Source: Bacteroidaceae bacterium (GTDB lineage Bacteria; Bacteroidota; Bacteroidia; Bacteroidales; Bacteroidaceae). From it: 6,859 nt of DNA. Positions 1-4,801 of this stretch are shown here, piece by piece. A program made the translations under genes and the position numbers. Location: the NCBI GenBank assembly GCA_900770655.1, contig CAAGLA010000039.1, forward strand, positions 1 to 6,859. Reading direction: 5' to 3'. Under the pieces are notes generated by a model. That model was not told the origin of the DNA, searched no databases, and saw only the letters and a list, made by a program, of their open reading frames with translations. Every line of letters begins with the position of its first letter. Positions within the stretch are counted from its first letter, which is position 1.

Positions 1-41
1 AAGGCGAATACCTCAAAGGCTTAGTGCTGTACGTGGAGTAA
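1..41 (+). CDS. C-terminal end of an unidentified protein (5' part outside window)
   Basis: Only the last 12 full codons and the stop are inside the window. From base 3 they read GEYLKGLVLYVE and end at TAA 39-41; bases 1-2 (aa) are the end of a Lys, Glu or Gln codon. I do not recognise the family from so short a tail. The reading is supported because the same residues recur at 85-120, encoded with different synonymous codons (11 base differences over the aligned 41 bp, none changing the protein). That pattern is expected from two diverged coding copies, not from a recent DNA duplication. No function can be assigned. Confidence 0.6.
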   Translation, partial: GEYLKGLVLYVE

Positions 42-123
42 AAGGCTAAAGAACAGCAAGCATTTATTATCCTTTTGGCCCGAAGGAGAGTACCTGAAGG
101 GACTGGTACTGTATGTTGAATAA
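25..123 (+). pseudogene. Remnant of a paralogous gene's 3' end
   Basis: The frame opened after the TAG at 22-24 runs to TAA 121-123 and ends in EGEYLKGLVLYVE, matching the tail of the gene that stops at 41. Its preceding residues (KNSKHLLSFWP, about 49-81) also look like genuine protein. The frame has no ATG, GTG or TTG start and only about 32 codons of room, because the upstream gene's stop falls inside it in another frame. The offset between the two copies is 82 bp, not a multiple of three. I infer the last part of a paralogue whose 5' end was lost. A programmed or disruptive frameshift joining the two frames is less likely but not excluded, since the upstream sequence is missing. Confidence 0.5.
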
Positions 124-144
124 AAAATTGCGCGCAATTTTTTT
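122..144 (+). terminator. Candidate intrinsic terminator (palindrome with T7)
   Basis: Positions 122-143 form a perfect palindrome: six A, TTG, a CGCG centre, CAA and six T, with a seventh T at 144. It starts within the TAA stop at 121-123, where a terminator would be expected. The GC core is small, so it would be a weak, possibly bidirectional terminator. It could also be only a compositional palindrome. Confidence 0.4.
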
Positions 145-209
145 ATCGACGAGTTTTTTGCAAACAGTCGCGCGAAGGGCAGACGAAGATTGCCCCGCGC
201 GGGATGCAA
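144..209. repeat. GC-rich hairpin repeat, copy 1
   Basis: First copy of an approximately 66-bp sequence repeated at 239-306. It begins TATCGACGAG followed by six T and then a GC-rich imperfect inverted repeat (158-209). The arms, CGCGCGAAGGGCA and TGCCCCGCGCGGG, face each other across a 9-nt loop. Compared with copy 2 it has three substitutions in or near the loop (about 182-188), one T fewer in the T run, and lacks one C before the terminal TGCAA. A run of seven A follows at 212-218. The T run is upstream of the hairpin and the A run downstream, so it is not arranged as an intrinsic terminator on either strand. It resembles REP-type extragenic palindromic repeats. Confidence 0.7.
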
Positions 210-238
210 ATAAAAAAACGAGTCAATAACAAAAAAAA

Positions 239-306
239 TATCGACGAGTTTTTTTGCAAACAGTCGCGCGAAGGGCAGGCAAGGATTGCCCCGCGCGGGA
301 CTGCAA
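239..306. repeat. GC-rich hairpin repeat, copy 2
   Basis: Second copy of the repeat at 144-209, 95 bp downstream in the same orientation. Its inverted repeat is the better one. TTGCA (254-258) pairs with TGCAA (302-306), then after an AACA bulge a 15-position stem (263-277 with 287-301) has 12 pairs and three mismatches around a 9-nt loop (278-286). The two copies are nearly identical in the stem and differ mainly in the loop, as expected if the structure is maintained or the copies are recent. No open reading frame of interest overlaps it. A REP or small non-autonomous element is the likely class; no transposase is nearby. Confidence 0.7.
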
Positions 307-345
307 GCTTTCTTTTGGCCAATCAAGAAAATTAAGGCACAAACA

Positions 346-377
346 TTTTGCCATAACAAAAAGATTTACTACCTTTG
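346..377 (+). promoter_or_regulatory. Bacteroidota-type promoter for the L31 gene
   Basis: TTTTG at 346-350 and TACCTTTG at 370-377 match the -33 (TTTG) and -7 (TAnnTTTG) elements of the Bacteroidota primary sigma factor, with exactly 19 bp between them. Transcription would start near 383-385, leaving a leader of about 65 nt before the ATG at 449. It is the best promoter match in the window and directly precedes a ribosomal protein gene, which is normally strongly expressed. Confidence 0.82.
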
Positions 378-395
378 CAAACCGAAAGCTTATAT

Positions 396-414
396 ACACG
401 TTTTGTCAACGTGT
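396..414 (+). promoter_or_regulatory. Leader hairpin upstream of L31
   Basis: ACACGTT (396-402) and AACGTGT (408-414) are perfect 7-bp complements separated by a 5-nt loop (TTGTC), about a dozen nucleotides after the predicted transcription start and 34 nt before the L31 ATG. Many ribosomal protein genes are controlled by a leader structure that binds their own product, so a regulatory role is possible. The sequence shows only the hairpin, and I do not match it to a named leader family. Confidence 0.4.
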
Positions 415-448
415 CAACGGCATATAAAAATTTAAAACATATAAGAAA

Positions 449-703
449 ATGAAAAAAGACATTCATCCCGCAGCTTATCGTCCGGTTGTATTCAAGGACA
501 TGTCAAATGGCGACTGCTTCCTTTCGCAGTCTACCTGCAACACAAAAGAAACCATCGAATTCGAAGGTGAAACCTATCCATTGGTAAAGCTTGAAATTTC
601 AAACACTTCTCACCCATTCTACACCGGCAAGGCCAAGTTGGTCGACACCGCAGGTCGTGTGGACAAGTTTATGAGCCGCTACAGCAAGACTTTGAAGAAG
701 TAA
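449..703 (+). CDS. rpmE2: 50S ribosomal protein L31 type B
   Basis: The 84-residue product is a structural protein of the large ribosomal subunit, located at the central protuberance where the subunits meet. It shows the type B L31 pattern: KKDIHPAAYRPVVFKDMS near the N terminus, then FLSQST, then a C-terminal SHPFYTGK and GRVDKF. The zinc-binding CxxC pairs of type A L31 are absent; the only cysteines are Cys23 and Cys30, which do not form that motif. It is therefore the zinc-independent form. The length is normal for type B. The ATG at 449 lies in an AT-rich leader with no Shine-Dalgarno sequence, as is usual in Bacteroidota. The gene has its own promoter (346-377) and terminator (726-761), so it is a monocistronic unit or nearly so. 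Confidence 0.96.
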   Translation: MKKDIHPAAYRPVVFKDMSNGDCFLSQSTCNTKETIEFEGETYPLVKLEISNTSHPFYTGKAKLVDTAGRVDKFMSRYSKTLKK

Positions 704-725
704 TTGAACTCAGAAACTATACAAC

Positions 726-761
726 GAGAGCGACTAATCTTTTAGTCACTCTCTTTTTTTT
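726..761 (+). terminator. Strong intrinsic terminator after L31
   Basis: GAGAG-C-GACTAA (726-737) pairs with TTAGTC-A-CTCTC (742-753), giving 11 pairs and one C/A mismatch around a 4-nt loop (738-741). Eight T (754-761) follow directly. It lies 22 bp after the L31 stop and is a textbook Rho-independent terminator on the + strand. Its T run ends only 19 bp before the ATG of the nuclease gene. Confidence 0.9.
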
Positions 762-780
762 GAAAAACAACCACCTAACT

Positions 781-1668
781 ATGAAAAACATACTCCTCGC
801 ACTCTTCGCCGTTATTCTTGCTGCATCGTGCAACAACGACGAGCCACAAGCAACAGGCATACCGGGAAATACCAACGCCAATATAGACAAAGGGGAATAT
901 GCTTCGCGCATAGAAGTTCCCGCACTGACAAACGAGGAGGATATTTTCATAGCACACACAACCATTGTCGGCGGCAAGGAAAATGTAACATACAGCATTG
1001 CACACAACCCCCAACGCAAACACAGCCGCTGGACAGCATTCACTTTCGACCCAAGCAACAGGGCTATAAAGTGGAAACGCGACTGGTGGGACAACACAGA
1101 ATGGGGAGGCGACCCCTTCCAGCCAAACCCAGAAATGCCCGAAAGCTACGTAATGACCAAAAACCAAATAAACAACAACGGCTTTGTACGCGGGCACATT
1201 GTAGCATCATACGACAGGGTTTATTCACAAGACGCCAACGAGCAGACCTTCTACTACAGCAACATATCCCCAATGTATAGCCGGTTCAACACCGGAGCTT
1301 GGAACGATTGCGAACTGAAGGTACAGGGCTGGGGCCGCAACAGCGGCTTCTGCGACACTTTGTATGTAGTAAAGGGTGGAACAATAAGAGAGGGAGAATA
1401 CCGCACCGTAGGCACCTGCCCCACAGTACCCAACCACTACTATATGGCACTGCTCTGCCTCAAGAACAACACATACAAAGCTATTGGACTGCTGTTCAAA
1501 CACGAGAACGGCAACAGCAGAACAAATGTATGTTCAATAGATTATCTCGAAAAATTTACCGGCATAGACTTCTTCTGCAACATACCCGATGCCGTAGAGA
1601 ACAGCGTGGAACGTATATGCTCACCGGCGCAATGGACAGGACTGAGCGACTACACAGTAGTAGAATAA
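781..1668 (+). CDS. DNA/RNA non-specific endonuclease, predicted surface lipoprotein
   Basis: The product has 295 residues. It should cleave DNA and RNA phosphodiester bonds with a Mg-dependent beta-beta-alpha metal site (NUC1 / Endonuclease_NS family, as in Serratia nuclease). Residues 1-16 form a lipoprotein signal peptide (MKNILLALF core, then ILAAS before Cys17). The next residues NNDE put acids at +4 and +5, resembling the Bacteroidota lipoprotein surface-export signal, so I infer the outer surface. The catalytic segment is FVRGH (135-139, His139), followed by YSNISPM (159-165), Asn170 and Glu178. The spacings His-Asn 31 and Asn-Glu 8 closely match Serratia nuclease (30 and 8). YVVKGGT (195-201) is also typical. 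The usual Asp of DRGH is Val136. A TTG at 760 could extend the frame by seven codons but sits in the terminator T run; the ATG at 781 begins the signal peptide. A likely role is nutrient scavenging or degradation of extracellular DNA. Confidence 0.88.
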   Translation: MKNILLALFAVILAASCNNDEPQATGIPGNTNANIDKGEYASRIEVPALTNEEDIFIAHTTIVGGKENVTYSIAHNPQRKHSRWTAFTFDPSNRAIKWKRDWWDNTEWGGDPFQPNPEMPESYVMTKNQINNNGFVRGHIVASYDRVYSQDANEQTFYYSNISPMYSRFNTGAWNDCELKVQGWGRNSGFCDTLYVVKGGTIREGEYRTVGTCPTVPNHYYMALLCLKNNTYKAIGLLFKHENGNSRTNVCSIDYLEKFTGIDFFCNIPDAVENSVERICSPAQWTGLSDYTVVE

Positions 1669-1674
1669 CAACCT

Positions 1675-2181
1675 TTACAGCCGCTTAAGGACAGTGGCAA
1701 GTTCACGCCCGACAATTCCGTCGGGGTAAAGCCCGTTAACCCGCTGAAAACGCATAACTCCCTCAACAAGTTCCCCTTCGTACAGCACATCGCCTGCAGC
1801 ATTGTACTGCAGCAACCGCTCGTCTACGTAAAGATTCTTTACCAATATTTCAGCCAATTTACGAACATCGGCACCACTGTCGCCACGCATTATCACACGG
1901 TCACCAAGCGCATAGCGGCGGGCAGTGTACGAGAGCGAATCCACTCTTTGTTCTTCAGCCCTTGCTCTTCTGCGTCGCGGCCTCACCGACGACTCCGCGC
2001 GTGCCTCACTGCCTGCGGGTTCCACTGCTTGCGACACAACATCGCGCCTTAAGTATACCGAATCTCCCGCAACACGGGTGTACCGCCTAGAACCGGTAAC
2101 GACACCCGCCTCACCCGAAGCCACTTGCGCAGCCACATCGAGAGAAAAGAGCATTGAGAGTATAAGCAAAAAAACTTTCAC
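1675..2181 (-). CDS. Exported peptidoglycan-binding-domain protein (GTG start)
   Basis: The product has 168 residues. Residues 1-19 look like a signal peptide (MKVFLLILSMLFSLDVAAQ, likely cut after AAQ or VAA). A low-complexity middle holds an Arg-rich stretch (RPRRRRARA, 68-76). The C-terminal part, about 92-168, resembles a PG_binding_1 fold: LGDRVIMRGDSGADVRKL, then GVMRFQRVNGLYPDGIVGRELATVL, the last segment giving the family's FQ...NGL..DG.VG pattern. It probably binds the cell wall in the periplasm; no catalytic domain is visible. The start is GTG at 2181. No ATG exists between it and the in-frame stop at 2191-2193, and the first internal ATG (codon 10) would destroy the signal peptide. 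It is the last gene of the operon, 9 bp after the pseudouridine synthase stop, and its stop is 6 bp from the convergent nuclease stop. Confidence 0.8.
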   Translation of the reverse strand: MKVFLLILSMLFSLDVAAQVASGEAGVVTGSRRYTRVAGDSVYLRRDVVSQAVEPAGSEARAESSVRPRRRRARAEEQRVDSLSYTARRYALGDRVIMRGDSGADVRKLAEILVKNLYVDERLLQYNAAGDVLYEGELVEGVMRFQRVNGLYPDGIVGRELATVLKRL

Positions 2182-2190
2182 AGGCGATGA

Positions 2191-3078
2191 TTATTTTTCA
2201 TTAAGAGTTCTTTCAAAGCAGGCCGGAACCGGTGTTTCAAAACGTAAGTGCTTGCCGGTGACAGGATGTACGAAACAGAGCATATAAGCGTGAAGACAAA
2301 GACGCTTTGCAGGGTCAGAAGCTGCACCATATTTGTGGTCACCCGCAACAGGGTGCCCCAAGTCGGACAAGTGAACCCTGATTTGGTTCTTTCTTCCTGT
2401 TTCAAGCTCACATTCCACCAGCGAATATCCGTTAGACGATTTTAAAACTTCATAACGTGTCACTGCATATTTTCCACCATTATCTACAGGGCTAGAATGA
2501 GTTACGAAATGTTTATCTTCGGAAAGCCACGAACGGACATAGCCATTTGGCTTTTCAAACTCGCCTTCGGCCAAAGCAAGGTATCTACGGTCGGTTACAA
2601 GCTGCTGCCAGCCGTTTATTAAAGACTGCTGGGTCTGTATATCCTTAGCATAGACCATTAGCCCGGAGGTGTCACGATCCAAGCGATGTACCAGATGCGA
2701 AGTGTTACGCCCGCCACCCTTTTCAAGGTAACGGTTAAGAACAGTCTGCACTGTCTGCTGACGCGAATTATTGCTCATAGAGAGCAATCCGGGATTCTTG
2801 TCTATTACCATAAGATACGGGTCTTCGTAAACGATGCTCAGTTCATTGCTACGGAACGACATTTTATGCTTGGAACGGTCGAGTTGGACAACATCCCCCG
2901 GCTGAAGTTCGGCGAGTGGATGAGTGGTAATTGCATTATTTACAAGCACTACCCTATTACTGATTAAAGCTTTGGCTCTATTGCGGCTGATACCGTGCAT
3001 TTTTTCCATTATAAAGACTATGAGCTGCACGGGAGCAACAACCTTAAAGGTTAGCAATGTATTTGTGTTTTTTCGCAT
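2191..3078 (-). CDS. RluA-family RNA pseudouridine synthase with S4 domain
   Basis: The 295-residue product isomerises uridine to pseudouridine in structured RNA, most likely 23S rRNA. The N-terminal part (about 16-68) is an S4 RNA-binding domain (GISRNRAKALISNRVVLVNN). The catalytic domain begins near VYEDPYLMVIDKNPGLL (83-99). HRLDRDTSGLM (131-141) is the RluA/RluD signature with catalytic Asp134. GRKNQIRVHLSDLGHPVAGDHKYG (228-251) is the conserved C-terminal segment, followed by LHAYMLCFVHP. The length is normal and all motifs are intact. The exact target uridine (RluA, RluC or RluD type) cannot be decided from sequence. It starts with ATG, 8 bp after the stop of the upstream rRNA methyltransferase gene, so the two rRNA modification enzymes are probably co-transcribed. 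Confidence 0.93.
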   Translation of the reverse strand: MRKNTNTLLTFKVVAPVQLIVFIMEKMHGISRNRAKALISNRVVLVNNAITTHPLAELQPGDVVQLDRSKHKMSFRSNELSIVYEDPYLMVIDKNPGLLSMSNNSRQQTVQTVLNRYLEKGGGRNTSHLVHRLDRDTSGLMVYAKDIQTQQSLINGWQQLVTDRRYLALAEGEFEKPNGYVRSWLSEDKHFVTHSSPVDNGGKYAVTRYEVLKSSNGYSLVECELETGRKNQIRVHLSDLGHPVAGDHKYGAASDPAKRLCLHAYMLCFVHPVTGKHLRFETPVPACFERTLNEK

Positions 3079-3086
3079 ATTATCAA

Positions 3087-4514
3087 TTATTTAACACCTT
3101 TTCGTTCAAGCAATACAACATTCTCTACGTGGTGAGTATGAGGGAACATATCCACTGGCTGTACCGCAACAACACGGTAGTCGACATCGAGCAACTGAAG
3201 GTCGCGCGCCTGAGTTGCCGGATTACAGCTCACATACACAATGCGTTCAGGAGCGGCAAAGAGAATGGTGTCTATCACATCGTTATGCATTCCGGCGCGA
3301 GGAGGGTCGGTGATTATGACATCGGGGCGACCGTGCTCGTTTATAAAATCACGAGTAAGGATATCCTTCATATCGCCGGCAAAGAAGCTGAGGTTAGTGA
3401 AACCGTTAAGCCCGGCATTCACGCGGGCATCTACAATTGCATCCTCAACATACTCAATTCCAACGACCTTTTTGGCCTTCGCCGCAACAAAGTTTGCAAT
3501 GGTGCCGGTGCCGGTGTATAGGTCGTAGACAACCTCTTCACCTGTCAGCGCGGCGAATTCACGCGCCACCTTGTAGAGATTGTAGGCCTGTTTGCTGTTT
3601 GTCTGGTAGAACGACTTGGGGCCCACCTTGAAACGCAGCCCCTCCATCTCTTCGTATATAACATCGGTACCCTTGTAGGTTACAACTTCGAGATCGCCGA
3701 ACGTGTCGTTGCACTTATTGTTCACGACGTAGAGCAAAGAGGTTACTTCGGGGAAGGAATCGGCGACATATTGTAAAACTTTTTCAAAGCCACGCATATC
3801 ATTGTCGCTCTCTATGCGGGCCTGCAACAAAAGCATAACCTCACCGGTTGTAGAGGTACGTATCATCATACTTCTGAGCACCCCTGTGTGGGAACGGATA
3901 TTATAGAACGGAACTCCGTTCTGCATAGCAAAATCCCTTATTCCGTTACGCAAGCGGTTATTAAGTCCCTGCATCAGCGCGCACTCTTCAATATCGAGCA
4001 CCTTGTCGAATGCTCCGGGTATGTGAAAACCGAGCGCGTTCATATTGTCGTACTTAACATCTTCGGCAACCTCCTGCCAAGTGAGCCAGCGCTTGTCGCT
4101 GAATGTAAATTCGAGTTTGTTCCTGTACTCACGTACCTGCTCCGACCCCATAATGGGCATCAACGGCGGGAGCTCCACCTTGCCTATTCGTGTCAGCGCG
4201 TCGAACACCTGCTGCTGTTTGTATTTCAGCTGGTTTTCATAAGAGAGACACTGCCACTTGCAGCCACCGCAAACACCATAATGCTTGCAGAATGGGGTAT
4301 CGCGCTCTGTGGAATACTCATAGAACTTCACAGCCTCAGCTTCGGCATAGCTATGCTTTTTGCGCTTGATTTGCAAATCCACAACATCGCCCGGCACCAC
4401 AAAAGGTACAAAGACAACAAGGTCATTCACACGGGCCAAAGCCTTACCTTCGGCGGCCACACCGGTTATTTCAACACGTTCGAGCAACGGCAGCTCTTTT
4501 TTCTTTCTTGCCAT
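3087..4514 (-). CDS. rlmD: 23S rRNA (uracil-5-)-methyltransferase, RlmD/TrmA family
   Basis: The 475-residue product is a SAM-dependent enzyme that methylates C5 of a uracil, most likely U1939 of 23S rRNA (RumA/RlmD type). An N-terminal TRAM domain (about 8-62) begins LERVEITGVAAEGKALARV. Four 4Fe-4S ligands are present: Cys76, Cys82 and Cys85 (CKHYGVCGGC) and Cys178, with the same spacing of the first three as in E. coli RumA. The SAM-binding motif is YDLYTGTGTIA (330-340), ITDPPRAG (401-408) follows, and the catalytic cysteine is Cys430 in VSCNP. HHVENV near the C terminus carries the general base Glu464. I chose the ATG at 4514 because MARKKKELP is a usual start; an in-frame ATG nine codons upstream (4541) adds a poor sequence. 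The paralogues RlmC and TrmA are alternatives for target specificity. It is the first gene of the operon. Confidence 0.9.
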   Translation of the reverse strand: MARKKKELPLLERVEITGVAAEGKALARVNDLVVFVPFVVPGDVVDLQIKRKKHSYAEAEAVKFYEYSTERDTPFCKHYGVCGGCKWQCLSYENQLKYKQQQVFDALTRIGKVELPPLMPIMGSEQVREYRNKLEFTFSDKRWLTWQEVAEDVKYDNMNALGFHIPGAFDKVLDIEECALMQGLNNRLRNGIRDFAMQNGVPFYNIRSHTGVLRSMMIRTSTTGEVMLLLQARIESDNDMRGFEKVLQYVADSFPEVTSLLYVVNNKCNDTFGDLEVVTYKGTDVIYEEMEGLRFKVGPKSFYQTNSKQAYNLYKVAREFAALTGEEVVYDLYTGTGTIANFVAAKAKKVVGIEYVEDAIVDARVNAGLNGFTNLSFFAGDMKDILTRDFINEHGRPDVIITDPPRAGMHNDVIDTILFAAPERIVYVSCNPATQARDLQLLDVDYRVVAVQPVDMFPHTHHVENVVLLERKGVK

Positions 4515-4545
4515 ATTGTATTGTAATTTTCTACACAACAAACGA

Positions 4546-4593
4546 GTACTTTACACACGTGCAAAGTACCGCAATATATAAAATCACTGCGAA
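4546..4593 (-). promoter_or_regulatory. Candidate promoter of the rlmD operon overlapped by an inverted repeat
   Basis: On the minus strand GTACTTTG (4569-4562) partly matches the Bacteroidota -7 element; its first two positions differ from TAnnTTTG. TTCG (4593-4590) lies 20 bp upstream where TTTG would be expected. Transcription would then start near 4556, about 42 nt before the rlmD ATG. The -7 region is one arm of a perfect inverted repeat, GTACTTT (4546-4552) and AAAGTAC (4563-4569), with a 10-bp spacer containing the palindrome CACGTG (4556-4561). That could be an operator or an RNA hairpin. Both elements are imperfect, so the promoter call is tentative; the inverted repeat itself is exact. 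Confidence 0.4.
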
Positions 4594-4678
4594 GATAGTG
4601 CGAAAATCCCGATAATTCACATTTTTAACAATGGAACTTGTTTTTTTTAATTTATTATGTGATATTTTCTTCCATAAA

Positions 4679-4709
4679 TTTCGTTTTACAAACATTTTTC
4701 TTATATTTG
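4679..4709 (+). promoter_or_regulatory. Promoter for pyruvate, phosphate dikinase
   Basis: TATATTTG (4702-4709) is a perfect TAnnTTTG -7 element. TTTCG (4679-4683) lies 18 bp upstream and is the best available -33 element, one base off TTTG. Transcription would start near 4716, giving a leader of about 86 nt to the ATG at 4802. The leader is A-rich just before the start, with no Shine-Dalgarno sequence, and I see no convincing riboswitch fold in it. Confidence 0.68.
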
Positions 4710-4801
4710 CAAAATGGTTGGGTCAGCCTCAAAACAGGAGTCACAGCCACTTAGAACAAAAACATTTTTTATTTATCAACAAACAATAAACTCAAAAATT
4801 T

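Noticed and set aside
144..306. The pair of repeats as a minimal CRISPR array
   Set aside because: There are only two copies, each about 66 bp and strongly palindromic, with a spacer of about 29 bp that is almost all A/T, and no cas gene is nearby.
21..359. Long open frame on the minus strand across the repeat region
   Set aside because: Its residues come from the two hairpin repeats and the antisense of the gene tails. It repeats LPFARLFAK because the DNA is repeated, matches no family I know and has no start context.
760..780. TTG at 760 as the nuclease start
   Set aside because: It lies in the terminator T run and would put seven polar residues before a complete lipoprotein signal peptide that starts at the ATG at 781.
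775..1197. Open frames antisense to the nuclease gene
   Set aside because: They overlap a gene with clear motifs and arise from its A/C-rich coding strand, which leaves few stops in antisense. They show no domain.
3888..4526. 212-codon open frame opposite rlmD
   Set aside because: It lies entirely antisense to the iron-sulphur and RNA-binding parts of rlmD, whose motifs are intact, and its translation resembles no protein family.
4710..4801. Riboswitch in the ppdK leader
   Set aside because: The leader has no stable nested hairpins or recognisable aptamer core; the few complementary stretches are 3-4 bp.
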